From Propionibacteriaceae bacterium (GTDB taxonomy: Bacteria > Actinomycetota > Actinomycetes > Propionibacteriales > Propionibacteriaceae), in NCBI GenBank assembly GCA_009782915.1, contig WRIC01000008.1, forward strand, positions 26,774 to 90,773: a DNA stretch of 64,000 bases, read 5' to 3'. Positions 55,550 through 63,660 of this stretch are shown piece after piece; position 1 is the first letter of the stretch, and each line of letters begins with the position of its first letter. The position numbers and the translations under genes are program-made. Below the pieces are notes generated by a model that was not told where the DNA came from, searched no databases, and saw nothing but the letters and a program-made list of their open reading frames with translations.

Positions 55550-56239
55550 CTAGGAAAGATGCCGATCAGTGGTCACCGTCACACGACCCCAATCCTCAAC
55601 CGTGAACTTCACACCCGGATTAGCAGCCAACAAATCAGGCAAAACCTCCTCCAACAACAACCAATCCCGCTTACTTCGCAGATAGTCACCAGTCACCCCA
55701 TTGTCAGCCAATACTGTCACTGCAGTATCGGATGTAACTGTCGCGCCTTGGTATCGAACCTCTACCCACTCAGTAAGGGTACGATCAATCCTGTTGTACT
55801 CTATCTCAAGGAAATAGTAAAGATCTTCAGAAATAGTTTCCGAAAAGAAAATGCTCAACCACGTAGCACGGTGTTCCTCCCATAATGACATGTCGCATTC
55901 ATTGATTGACGTCTTATTAAGCTGAGGATTAATATGCATGACAAATGAGTCGGTTCTTTCTACATACCTAATTTCTTTTTTTGGCCCATACACTCCATGC
56001 TCGCAGAAAAGCAACTCCACTTCATACTTTTCATCCATTGCTGGATTAGTCTCGTACCTACTGCCATAGTTCCATTCAGCAGCAATGATCGCGTCGAAAA
56101 TGTTATGTGCTCCATAACGTAGCCAACCATTAATTCCCAGGGACATCACTATTCCAAGAACGACCGCTGCAGCTACAAAGTACACCACACGGAGGAGTAG
56201 TTTTGGTTTCGGATGGCTGTTACTATCTAAGGAGGTCAT
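55550..56239 (-). CDS. Membrane-anchored protein, possible TipC-like immunity protein (copy A)
   Basis: A 229-residue protein: short cytoplasmic N-terminus, one membrane segment (about residues 14-38), then an extracellular domain beginning HNIFDAIIAAEW. A single anchor followed by N-I/V-F-D and a beta-rich domain of about 190 residues resembles TipC, the immunity protein against the LXG toxin TelC; this is a pattern-level resemblance only. The last 40 residues (DYLRSKRDWLL to the end) are nearly identical to the protein at 56410-57096, as is the DNA. The ATG lies inside the end of the 56-residue frame upstream. Confidence 0.5.
   Translation of the reverse strand: MTSLDSNSHPKPKLLLRVVYFVAAAVVLGIVMSLGINGWLRYGAHNIFDAIIAAEWNYGSRYETNPAMDEKYEVELLFCEHGVYGPKKEIRYVERTDSFVMHINPQLNKTSINECDMSLWEEHRATWLSIFFSETISEDLYYFLEIEYNRIDRTLTEWVEVRYQGATVTSDTAVTVLADNGVTGDYLRSKRDWLLLEEVLPDLLAANPGVKFTVEDWGRVTVTTDRHLS
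55557..55672. repeat. Duplicated 3' coding segment, copy A
   Basis: About 116 bases at the 3' end of the gene at 55550-56239 match 56416-56531 with only a few mismatches, whereas the rest of the two genes is much more divergent. The abrupt drop in similarity suggests gene conversion or recent recombination. Confidence 0.85.
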
Positions 56240-56393
56240 TGGATCCTGCTTCCAAATTCTTAACAAACCGCTCACCGACAAGCCTATCGTCCAGAGTTGC
56301 TTTCTTAGGCAAATCCTGCACCAGCTGCGTAGACAACCCACTCACCCACTGAGCACGATCCCTCCCTTGGAAAACCGACATCATCAAACCCAT
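56223..56393 (-). pseudogene. 56-residue orphan frame, possible toxin C-terminal fragment
   Basis: An ATG at 56393 opens 56 codons ending in TAG (56225-56223): MGLMMSVFQGRDRAQW, then VSGLSTQLVQDLP and a charged helix to EAGSNDLLR. It sits between two related membrane-protein genes and overlaps the start of the second. Its length, lack of a strong ribosome site and position suggest the surviving tail of a larger protein, such as a toxin matched to the neighbouring putative immunity proteins. It might also be an intact small protein. No family was recognised. Confidence 0.4.
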
Positions 56394-56409
56394 GATTACA
56401 CCCCCACCG

Positions 56410-57096
56410 TTACGAAAGATGCTGATCAGTGGTCACCGTCACACGACCCCAATCCTCAACCGTGAACTTCACACCCGGATTAGCAGCCAACAAATCAGGC
56501 AAAACCTCCTCAAACAACAACCAATCCCGCTTACTACGAAGGTAGTCATCGGTGACGCCATATTCCGAGAGTATGGTTGTCACTCGTTCATTATCTCTCC
56601 ACCACTCACCATCCCAACGAACATGCACTTCCTGATGAAAATGGTTATCGCGGCGGTCGTAGATGAGATATAGAGAAATCCAAATATCGTCAGAGATAAC
56701 TTCATTATACCATATTTCTAACTTTGTCGGATAACCTCCTTTCCAACACACTTCATCCCAAATGAGCCAGCAATTCGACCTGCTCTCGAAAGGAGCAACA
56801 ACAACTATCTCAACCATGTCATAGCGAGATCGATACCGCATCTCGCGACCGTCTTCAGGGTAATCCCCATGAACGAAATGATACTTGTATTTTTCCGTCA
56901 TCACTGGCTTATTTACAGTTCCAGTACCCCACTCCGCTTCCATGACTGCATCGAAGATGTTGTGGATTCCAAAATAGTGCCATCTGGCGACTCCCAGGGA
57001 CACCACCACCCCCAGCACGAGAATCCCGATCACTAAAGCAACAGCAAAGCGACGCCGTCTCGAAAAGGAGTAAAGAGCTTTAGCTGAGGAAGTCAC
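56410..57096 (-). CDS. Membrane-anchored protein, possible TipC-like immunity protein (copy B)
   Basis: A 228-residue paralogue of the protein at 55550-56239: basic N-terminus (RRRRF), one membrane segment (about residues 18-40), then HNIFDAVMEAEWGTGTV and a domain rich in aromatic and acidic residues. The middle of the protein is clearly diverged from copy A, while the C-terminal 40 residues are almost the same. Diverged faces on a conserved scaffold are common among immunity proteins, which is why I consider that role. Local base composition is AT-richer than the flanking housekeeping genes, which suggests acquisition. No strong ribosome site is visible. Confidence 0.5.
   Translation of the reverse strand: MTSSAKALYSFSRRRRFAVALVIGILVLGVVVSLGVARWHYFGIHNIFDAVMEAEWGTGTVNKPVMTEKYKYHFVHGDYPEDGREMRYRSRYDMVEIVVVAPFESRSNCWLIWDEVCWKGGYPTKLEIWYNEVISDDIWISLYLIYDRRDNHFHQEVHVRWDGEWWRDNERVTTILSEYGVTDDYLRSKRDWLLFEEVLPDLLAANPGVKFTVEDWGRVTVTTDQHLS
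56416..56531. repeat. Duplicated 3' coding segment, copy B
   Basis: Partner of 55557-55672, at the 3' end of the gene at 56410-57096. It encodes the shared FEEVLPDLLAANPGVKFTVE region. Confidence 0.85.
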
Positions 57097-57155
57097 ATCT
57101 AAAAGTCTATCGTTTGTCGTTATTTACTTCGGAACTCATCAGTGCCTAACTCAAC

Positions 57156-57800
57156 TTACAGTTGTGTCTTCTGGATATTCTTGGCTGCTTGGTTGGTGGC
57201 CAACCACGAAAGAAGGATGAAGATCACCGCGCCACCTGCGAAGACGCCCAATTGGGGGCCAAGGTTACCGAAACCACGGTCGTTGAGAAGAGACAACTCG
57301 GGCAGTACGGCAACCAGGGTGGTCAAACCCAGGCCCACGAGCAGAGCGATCAGCGTACCTCCGCCTAGGGGCCACCAGGTGCGGTAGGGGCGGGAATAGT
57401 AGGCGGGCAGAAAAATCAGGTTGAACGTGGCGTACATGATGAGGGTGATTCCGAAAAACGCCAGGTTGGTGTTCATGGACGCGTAGTTGCCGACAGGATA
57501 GAGGAAGAACCTCACCACACTCAGGGCCATACCGACCACAAGATAAGTCAATTCAAGCAGTACGATCGTCCAGGCGCGAGCCTTCGCTTGGGCGACGAAA
57601 GACATGGGCAGGGTGGCAAGAAACTCCAGATCATGATCCTTGCGGTCCCTCCACACCACAATCATGACACCCACAAAAACGTACGCCATCGCGAGTGGAA
57701 ACACCCACATGGGGATGAGCAACAACCCCAATGGAAGAAAGACGAGAAGAAACCACGGCGACATTGTGAGACGGAATTCTTTAGCGAGGAGGGCTTTCAT
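57156..57800 (-). CDS. ABC-2 type transporter permease
   Basis: A 214-residue membrane protein with six hydrophobic segments, an N-terminal cytoplasmic stretch (MKALLAKEFRLTMSPW) typical of ABC-2 permeases, and a short tail. It shares four bases (ATGA) with the ATPase stop, so the two form a small exporter. Substrate is unknown; related pairs act in peptide-antibiotic resistance or lipid export. It is the last gene of the hrcA-headed operon. Confidence 0.8.
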   Translation of the reverse strand: MKALLAKEFRLTMSPWFLLVFLPLGLLLIPMWVFPLAMAYVFVGVMIVVWRDRKDHDLEFLATLPMSFVAQAKARAWTIVLLELTYLVVGMALSVVRFFLYPVGNYASMNTNLAFFGITLIMYATFNLIFLPAYYSRPYRTWWPLGGGTLIALLVGLGLTTLVAVLPELSLLNDRGFGNLGPQLGVFAGGAVIFILLSWLATNQAAKNIQKTQL

Positions 57801-58690
57801 TCGGCCTCCTCGTGTGCCCGGCGTGGACGCGATTCGGGTCTCTCCAAGAACACCATGATCTGTTCCAAGCGTGGTTCCTTAATCTGGCATCCAGTGGTGA
57901 AAGCCTCATCCTTGGTCTTGATCATCCCCGTGAAACCCTTCTCGGTCACCCGGATGCCATGGAGGGCTGATTCCAGTTCATCGGTGAGGAACCGTAGCCT
58001 TCCTTTGACGAGTAGGAAACTACGAGAAAACTCATCCACTGAGGTGTAGGCGATAAGCTCACCACGGCGTAGATAGGCCACATAGTCGGCGCAGGTTTCC
58101 ACATCCATGATCTGTGAGGTCGTGAACACCAGGGAGCATTTTTCTGCTGAGATGAGTTCCCGGAAGAGGTCCAGCATCGCTGTCGACTCATCCTTCTCCA
58201 GCCCTCGGGTGGGATCATCCAGGACAATGAGCCCACAGTGGCGAGCCAGGGATGTGGCCAGTACGTACTTCACCTGATCGGCGGGAGACAGTTGGTGGAG
58301 TTTCGCCTTTTCGTCAAGTCCAAACCTGGCCATCCAGGACTGGTAGACCCCCTCATCCCACTTCGGGTAGAACCCCTGCGTGGTTGCGGTGATCTGGGAG
58401 AGGCGACGGCTGGCATAGGGCGCCACACCACCGAGAGTGAAACCCACCTTCTCCCCGATGGTTGGGGGAAGACCCTGAACTGATTGCTCTCGGGTTTCCT
58501 GCTCGAAGATTCTCACCACACCTGTGTCCGGGCGGACAAGATTGAGCAGAGCCTTCAGAAACGTGGTTTTCCCGGCACCGCGACTACCCACCACACCCAT
58601 GAGGTAACCCTGGGGCAACGTGAGGTTGATTTCGCCCAGCCGGAAACCCTCGTACCTCTTGGAGAGGTTCACCACCTCAAGGATGTTCAT
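57797..58690 (-). CDS. ABC transporter ATPase with degenerate motifs
   Basis: A 297-residue ATPase of the BcrA/YtrB exporter type. Walker A is intact (GSRGAGKTTF). The signature is LSPADQVKYVLA instead of LSGGQ, and Walker B ends LIVLDDPTRG, with Asp where the catalytic Glu is usual. Such changes may slow hydrolysis. The ATG at 58690 shares bases with the tgt stop (TGATG) and has GGGAG six bases upstream; a GTG one codon earlier is also possible. It pairs with the following permease. Confidence 0.82.
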   Translation of the reverse strand: MNILEVVNLSKRYEGFRLGEINLTLPQGYLMGVVGSRGAGKTTFLKALLNLVRPDTGVVRIFEQETREQSVQGLPPTIGEKVGFTLGGVAPYASRRLSQITATTQGFYPKWDEGVYQSWMARFGLDEKAKLHQLSPADQVKYVLATSLARHCGLIVLDDPTRGLEKDESTAMLDLFRELISAEKCSLVFTTSQIMDVETCADYVAYLRRGELIAYTSVDEFSRSFLLVKGRLRFLTDELESALHGIRVTEKGFTGMIKTKDEAFTTGCQIKEPRLEQIMVFLERPESRPRRAHEEAE

Positions 58691-59940
58691 CACTGGCTCC
58701 CGGCTCTGCTGGGACGATGATAGCGACCCAGGAAGTCATCACGGAAATCACCGAAGAACCCTCCGTCAATCGAGTCACGGATCTGGTCGACGAGGCGAAC
58801 ATGGAAACGCTCGTTGTGAATAGTCATGAGGGTGAAAACAAGGAGCTCTTTGGCGCGGGTCAGATGGTGAAGATAGGCGCGGGTGAAGTTCTGGCAGGTG
58901 TAGCAGTCGCAGCCCTCCTCAATGGGGGCGTGACTTCGTTTCGACCCGAGGGTATCCACGTTGTACCAGCCAGTGGAGGTGTAGGCGCGGTTGTTTCTGG
59001 CAGTACGCGAGGGATTGACGCAATCGAAGGTGTCGATGCCCTGCTCGATGGCAGCAAACAAATCCTCGGGTTCAGAGATACCCAGCAGGTGACGGGGTTT
59101 GTTGTCGGGCAGTTCCTCATTCACCCAGCCACAGATGGTTCCCAGGTTCTCCTTCTCCAGGGCGCCACCAATCCCGAAACCATCGAATTGTTGACCATCC
59201 ACGTTGGCATCGGCGAGGTCGCGGGCGGCCTGGCGACGCAGGTCCTCAAACTGGGCGCCCTGAACCACACCGAAGAGGCCCTGATAGGGCTTGGTGGCTC
59301 GCTGCTCGGTGAGTCTTTGGTGTTCAGCCAAACAACGCAGGGCCCACGCTTGGGTTCTCTCCACGGACTGTTCCTGGTAGCCACGGGTGTTCATCAGCGT
59401 CGTACACTCATCGAAAGCAAAGATAATATCCGCACCCAATTGGTGCTGAATCTGCATCGAAACCTCGGGGGTGAAACGATGCTTGGAACCGTCGCGGAAA
59501 GAGCGGAAATCCACCCCATCGTCATCCACTAATGCGAGGCGATCCTTGCCTGGCGCAATCACCTCATCACTGGCCAAACCGGCAGTGGACATGGCGAGCA
59601 CTTTCTTAAAACCAGCCCCCTGGCTCAACACCTGGAAACCACCAGAGTCGGTGAAAGTCGGGCCGGACCATCCCATGAAGGCTCCCACTCCCCCGGCTTC
59701 GTCGACGATGTCAGGACCGGGTTGAAGATAGAGATGGTAGGCGTTGGCGAGAACCCCTTGGGCTCCGAGAGCTTCAATGTCTCTGGGCAGGACAGCTTTC
59801 ACTGTAGCGGCGGTTCCCACCACAATGAACGCGGGGGTACGAATCTCACCGTGGGGGGTGGTGATGACACCCGTACGTCCAAGACGGTCGGGGATGGACG
59901 TACCTGCGGTGAAAGAAAAACCTGTGTCGGTGGAAGTCAT
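58690..59940 (-). CDS. tgt: tRNA-guanine transglycosylase
   Basis: A 416-residue enzyme that exchanges guanine-34 of GUN-anticodon tRNAs for a queuosine precursor. Family blocks are FTDSGGFQVLSQG, the nucleophile region FDCVNPSRTARNN and zinc ligands in CDCYTCQNF with a downstream His. The substrate-pocket stretch is GFGIGGALEKENL rather than the common bacterial GGLAVGE pattern, so the accepted base may differ from preQ1. The ATG at 59940 shares ATGA with rsmE and follows GGAG; the longer in-frame start lies inside rsmE. Confidence 0.93.
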   Translation of the reverse strand: MTSTDTGFSFTAGTSIPDRLGRTGVITTPHGEIRTPAFIVVGTAATVKAVLPRDIEALGAQGVLANAYHLYLQPGPDIVDEAGGVGAFMGWSGPTFTDSGGFQVLSQGAGFKKVLAMSTAGLASDEVIAPGKDRLALVDDDGVDFRSFRDGSKHRFTPEVSMQIQHQLGADIIFAFDECTTLMNTRGYQEQSVERTQAWALRCLAEHQRLTEQRATKPYQGLFGVVQGAQFEDLRRQAARDLADANVDGQQFDGFGIGGALEKENLGTICGWVNEELPDNKPRHLLGISEPEDLFAAIEQGIDTFDCVNPSRTARNNRAYTSTGWYNVDTLGSKRSHAPIEEGCDCYTCQNFTRAYLHHLTRAKELLVFTLMTIHNERFHVRLVDQIRDSIDGGFFGDFRDDFLGRYHRPSRAGSQ

Positions 59941-60689
59941 CGCGACTCCATCGCGTGATTCAAGAAGCACTGGTTGTGGGCGAGAACACAGGCCACAGCA
60001 CCCGCAGTGGAAGTACGCAACACAGTGGGGCCCATGGAGCAGGTCACACCACCAGCTAACTCGAAGGCCTCCACTTCCTCGTGGGTGAGACCACCTTCGG
60101 GGCCAATGATGATGAGGCACTGCCCAGGTGGGTGTGGAGTGGTGAACGCGATCGGGGTGAGCGCTTTTTCATGCATGATCAGAGTGCAGGAGGAAGCCGT
60201 GATAAGGTCAACCACTTCAGCGGTTTGCATGAGTGGACCAATCGTGGGGAATGACAATCGTCTGGCTTGTTTGGAGGATTCCCGGGCTATCTTCTGCCAC
60301 CGAGCGCGGTTGGTCTCGGCTTTGTCACCCTCCCATTTCACGATTGAACGCGATGCCTGCCAGGGAATGATTCCCTCCACACCCACCTCGGTCATCAGAT
60401 CAATAGCCTGGTCGGTTCGGTCCTTCTTGGGGAGGGCTTGCACGATAGTGACCCGCGGAGTGCGGTGGGTGTCAATCAGGATATCCGCGACCACCACCTC
60501 GGCGTGATCCTTGCCTAGTTCGTTCACCACACCAGTCACTCCACGGCCCTCACCGTTAGTCAAGGTCACCACCTCACCGAGGCGAATCCTGCGAACTGAC
60601 ATGTGGTGGGCTTCCGCTCCATCAACCACCACCGTCGAACCGAGTTCCACAGTGAGCGGAATATCGGCAACAAAGAAACCATCACTCAC
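59937..60689 (-). CDS. rsmE: 16S rRNA m3U1498 methyltransferase RsmE
   Basis: A 250-residue SPOUT-class methyltransferase. The N-terminal PUA-like part contains [14 protein letters not shown], and the SAM-binding knot has [18 protein letters not shown] and [15 protein letters not shown] sequence ([12 protein letters not shown]). The start is a GTG that overlaps the dnaJ stop as GTGA. Order dnaJ-rsmE is conserved across actinomycetes and many other bacteria. Confidence 0.95.
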   Translation of the reverse strand: MSDGFFVADIPLTVELGSTVVVDGAEAHHMSVRRIRLGEVVTLTNGEGRGVTGVVNELGKDHAEVVVADILIDTHRTPRVTIVQALPKKDRTDQAIDLMTEVGVEGIIPWQASRSIVKWEGDKAETNRARWQKIARESSKQARRLSFPTIGPLMQTAEVVDLITASSCTLIMHEKALTPIAFTTPHPPGQCLIIIGPEGGLTHEEVEAFELAGGVTCSMGPTVLRTSTAGAVACVLAHNQCFLNHAMESR

Positions 60690-61837
60690 GAAAAAGCCCC
60701 GCGCAGTCTGTCAAAGAACCCTCGATCAGCCTTGGGGCGTACTGGTCCATCCTCACCGCGTACCTGGGCGAGCTGGGTCAACAACTCGCGTTGGGGATCA
60801 TCGAGTTTCGTGGGTGTTTCCACCACCACATGGATGATCAGGTCACCGCGTCCGCGACCGCGCAGCTTCGGGACCCCGCGACCTTTCACCACTAGACGTG
60901 AACCAGTTTGGGTTCCCGCGTTAATCGTCACCGTGGCCAGGGCATCATCGTCGGGGCAGTCCTCTTTCTCAGCATCCAAGGTGGGCATGTGAAGTTCAGC
61001 ACCGAGGGCCGCTGCGGTCATGGGCACTTTCAGGCTGGCTTCCAGGTGGTCACCATTACGGGTGAACATGTCATGATCCTTGACCACGAGCTCCACATAG
61101 AGATCACCGGCTGGCCCACCACCCGGCCCAACATCACCCTGGGATTCCAGGCGGATACGGTTGCCTGTGGACACCCCTGGTGGAATCTTGACCGTGAGCT
61201 TGCGAGGTGTCTTGACCCTGCCCTCGCCATAGCAGTCCTGGCAAGGATTCTCGATGACACTGCCGTACCCTCGACACTGCGGGCACGGCGAAGACGTACG
61301 GATGTCACCGATGAAGGAACGCTGAACCTGGGTGACCTCGCCGCGCCCCTGGCAGGTACGGCAGGTGGTGGCTTGGGAACCATCAGAGGAACCCGAACCC
61401 GTGCAGGTCGAACACAGCGCTAGGGATTCGATGCTCATCTCATGGGTCAGGCCAAAGGCAGCATCCACAAGGTTGACAGCCAGACGCTCCAAACGATCCT
61501 GACCACGAGCCACACGCGAGCGCGGGCCACGCGACGACATGGACCCACCAAACATGGCGTCCATGATCGTGGAGAAATCGAAGGTGCCCCCACCGAAACC
61601 AGAGAACCCGGCCCCGCCACCGCCAAGAGGATCACCACCCAGATCATAGATCTGTTTCTTCTGCGGATCAGAGAGAACCTCATAGGCTTCCCCGATCTTT
61701 TTGAACATGTCAGCAGAACCCTCCTCGGTTGCCACATCGGGGTGATATTTCATGGCGAGCTTGCGGTAGGCCTTCTTGATGTCTTCATCGGAGGCATCAC
61801 GGGGTACACCCAGCAGGGAATAGTAATCGGTTGTCAT
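60686..61837 (-). CDS. dnaJ: Chaperone DnaJ (HrcA-regulated type)
   Basis: A 383-residue type I J-protein. The J domain carries the HPD motif in MKYHPDVA, then a Gly/Phe region (about 70-100) and four zinc-finger repeats ([32 protein letters not shown]), then the substrate-binding C-terminal domains. As in other actinomycetes this is the dnaJ paired with hrcA, distinct from the dnaK-linked copy. GAAGGATGAG precedes the ATG, one base after hrcA. Confidence 0.96.
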   Translation of the reverse strand: MTTDYYSLLGVPRDASDEDIKKAYRKLAMKYHPDVATEEGSADMFKKIGEAYEVLSDPQKKQIYDLGGDPLGGGGAGFSGFGGGTFDFSTIMDAMFGGSMSSRGPRSRVARGQDRLERLAVNLVDAAFGLTHEMSIESLALCSTCTGSGSSDGSQATTCRTCQGRGEVTQVQRSFIGDIRTSSPCPQCRGYGSVIENPCQDCYGEGRVKTPRKLTVKIPPGVSTGNRIRLESQGDVGPGGGPAGDLYVELVVKDHDMFTRNGDHLEASLKVPMTAAALGAELHMPTLDAEKEDCPDDDALATVTINAGTQTGSRLVVKGRGVPKLRGRGRGDLIIHVVVETPTKLDDPQRELLTQLAQVRGEDGPVRPKADRGFFDRLRGAFS

Positions 61838-61838
61838 C

Positions 61839-62846
61839 TCATCCTTCAGCCAAAATTCGGCTCACATATTTTGCGACAGCTCGTACGGAAGCCATCGTTG
61901 AGGGGTAATCCATGCGGGTGGGGCCAACAATTCCTAGGCCCGCCCAATTATCGTCCATCTCGTACCCGCTAGCAACCACTGAGGCCGTTGACAGGTTGGC
62001 GTGCTGGTTTTCCTGACCAATACGGACCATGACTTCACCTGAGGCCTCACCCAAGAGTTTGAGCAACACCATTTGTTCTTCGAGGGTGTCCAGCACGGGC
62101 CGGATCGAGGTTTCGAACTCGTCAGAGAATTGTGCCAGATTGTTAATCCCAGCGATCACGATCTTGGTGGGTTGATTGAGGGTGATGATGTCCAGGATGC
62201 TCGCCACGATGGTGGTGGCCACAGGGCGAAGAACGGGGTCCACTGTGGCGGGGAAATCGGCTAGGGTCTGCGCTGCCTTGTGGCAGTTCAACCCAGTGAT
62301 CGATTCATTGAAACGGTCCCTGAGGGTGGCGATGGTGTGGTCATCGAGATCACCGAGGTCGATGTTTCTTTGGGAAACCGTACCCGAGGAGTTCACCAGA
62401 ATCACAAGCCCCTTCGAATCGTGGAGACCCACAATATCGATGCGCCTGATCGTGGCCGACCCCACTGAGGGGTATTGCATGATCGCAACCTGCTGGGTGA
62501 CCTGGGCGAGCAGGCGTACTGTTCGGGTGACAATGTCATCAATGTCAGCCGCCCCGGTCAGAAAAGCGGTAATCGCTCTCTTCTCCGCAGAGGTCAGTGG
62601 TTTCATCGAAGCCAGGCGATCCACAAAGAGGCGATAACCTTTGTCGGTGGGTACGCGCCCCGCCGATGTATGAGGGTGGGTGATATACCCCTCGTCTTCG
62701 AGGGCCGCCATGTCATTGCGTACCGTCGCAGGGCTCACATCCAGGTGGTGTCTCTCCACGAGCGTACGCGAACCCACGGGCTCCCGAGAGTGCACATAGT
62801 CGGTGACAATGGCGCGCAACACCGCCAGCTTGCGATCATCAAGCAT
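61839..62846 (-). CDS. hrcA: Heat-inducible repressor HrcA
   Basis: A 335-residue winged-helix repressor of class I heat-shock genes. The DNA-binding part is in [30 protein letters not shown] (residues 15-45 region), followed by the GAF-like and dimer domains. Two adjacent ATGs are possible; the second is six bases from GGAGG and is used here. A CIRCE operator directly overlaps the leader, so the gene and its operon are autoregulated. Confidence 0.95.
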   Translation of the reverse strand: MLDDRKLAVLRAIVTDYVHSREPVGSRTLVERHHLDVSPATVRNDMAALEDEGYITHPHTSAGRVPTDKGYRLFVDRLASMKPLTSAEKRAITAFLTGAADIDDIVTRTVRLLAQVTQQVAIMQYPSVGSATIRRIDIVGLHDSKGLVILVNSSGTVSQRNIDLGDLDDHTIATLRDRFNESITGLNCHKAAQTLADFPATVDPVLRPVATTIVASILDIITLNQPTKIVIAGINNLAQFSDEFETSIRPVLDTLEEQMVLLKLLGEASGEVMVRIGQENQHANLSTASVVASGYEMDDNWAGLGIVGPTRMDYPSTMASVRAVAKYVSRILAEG

Positions 62847-62856
62847 CATTCACCTC

Positions 62857-62883
62857 CTGGCACTCTCGCTACAAGAGTGCCAG
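62857..62883 (-). promoter_or_regulatory. CIRCE operator
   Basis: CTGGCACTC, nine bases, GAGTGCCAG: a perfect inverted repeat close to the CIRCE consensus TTAGCACTC-N9-GAGTGCTAA. It abuts the hrcA ribosome site, so bound HrcA could block transcription, and the transcript hairpin lies next to the Shine-Dalgarno sequence. Confidence 0.92.
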
Positions 62884-62938
62884 TTTACCACCGGGAAGAG
62901 GTGACTTTCCGCAAACCCACCACCTCATCATTTGTGAA

Positions 62939-63105
62939 CCCAACCCCGTCGCCCATCGCACCCAACCCCGTCGCCCTGCGCACCCAACCCCGTCACCCTG
63001 CGCGCAGTCGCAGGGTCCAGACACTCACAGTCGTACCACTGGGTAGTCTGGGCGAGTCGCTTCGCTGCGCACAATGACGGGGAGGAGTGCGCTCCGCAGA
63101 ATGAT
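62939..63105. repeat. Tandem units and palindromes upstream of hrcA
   Basis: About three 21-22-bp units (CCCAACCCCGTCGCCCTGCGCA) run from 62939 to 63000 and lead into a CCCTGCG/CGCAGGG palindrome (about 62992-63020). A CGAGTCGCTTCGCTGCGC copy and an AGTGCGCTCCGCAGAATGA tail follow. No promoter for hrcA could be told apart with confidence in this stretch. Confidence 0.8.
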
Positions 63106-63108
63106 GAT

Positions 63109-63145
63109 GGGGACATAACGCACGTTATCGGGCTTGCTGCCACCT
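63109..63145. repeat. 37-bp direct repeat, left copy
   Basis: Identical to 63523-63559 over 37 bases (GGGGACATAACGCACG...). On the minus strand one frame encodes GGSKPDNVRYVP. The left copy abuts the palindrome cluster before hrcA. Confidence 0.9.
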
Positions 63146-63304
63146 CCATGATCTTGGACACATCGTTTGCTGAATGTCCTAACCAGCGAAGTTTAGCTTG
63201 AGCGTTCTCGATAAGGTCGGCCGTGCCTAGTTGACTTGCCATAGTAGTCACCTTTCTAGTTGAGTGTTTGGCCACCTGATTGAGACTCATACCACTGGTC
63301 GAAA

Positions 63305-63478
63305 TCAGCCAGTCAATATTTCTTCCTGGCTGGGGGCAAGTCCGCGTCTAACAGCCTCTTGGTAATACAAGCTAGGAGTGTAGCCTTCACGATAGATACC
63401 ACCCTCTTCAATCTCATGCCGCGCATAGGAGTCAATAACAGCGTCACTCAAATTGCGGATGTCGACTTCATCTCTCAT
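63305..63478 (-). CDS. Hypothetical small acidic protein
   Basis: A 57-residue protein starting MRDEVDIRNLSDAVIDSYAR and ending QEEILTG. The ATG shares four bases (ATGA) with the stop of the fragment at 63475-63594, which argues that both were translated together. It is rich in Glu, Arg and Tyr, without signal or membrane segment. No known family was recognised. A six-codon longer in-frame start exists but would destroy the overlap. Confidence 0.45.
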   Translation of the reverse strand: MRDEVDIRNLSDAVIDSYARHEIEEGGIYREGYTPSLYYQEAVRRGLAPSQEEILTG

Positions 63479-63594
63479 ATTTGCTCCAATGTCCACACTG
63501 GGTAGCTTCCTGATACATCTACGGGGACATAACGCACGTTATCGGGCTTGCTGCCACCTGAACAATTTAAGGAGGTAATGCGATTGACTGATGC
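63475..63594 (-). pseudogene. C-terminal coding fragment upstream of the small acidic gene
   Basis: A 39-codon open stretch, ITSLNCSGGSKPDNVRYVP then VDVSGSYPVWTLEQI and a TGA stop, reads like real protein but has no start codon before an in-frame TAG. Its GGSKPDNVRYVP portion is the 37-bp direct repeat. It is probably the end of a gene whose 5' part was lost. Confidence 0.4.
63523..63559. repeat. 37-bp direct repeat, right copy
   Basis: Identical to 63109-63145. The two copies bracket about 380 bases with two small minus-strand frames. Confidence 0.9.
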
Positions 63595-63660
63595 CTACCT
63601 AGATTTTATAGCTCTCGACCTATAAGGTCAGAAAGACCACAAAGAGAATGGAAAAGAAAA

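Larger units (their letters stand above)
62928..63242 (-). pseudogene. Small frame running into palindrome repeat, probably disrupted gene
   Basis: From an ATG at 63242 (AAAGG eight bases upstream) the frame reads MASQLGTADLIENAQAKLRW, then LGHSANDVSKIMEV, which looks like genuine helical coding sequence of about 35 residues. It then enters the 37-bp direct repeat in a different frame from the other copy and continues into low-complexity repeat translation. I think an original small gene was cut by recombination at the direct repeat. No family was recognised. Confidence 0.4.

Noticed and set aside
63578..63625. 15-codon plus-strand peptide after AAGGAGG
   Set aside because: The ATG is only two bases from the site and the frame ends after 15 codons, so it is more likely chance than a leader peptide.
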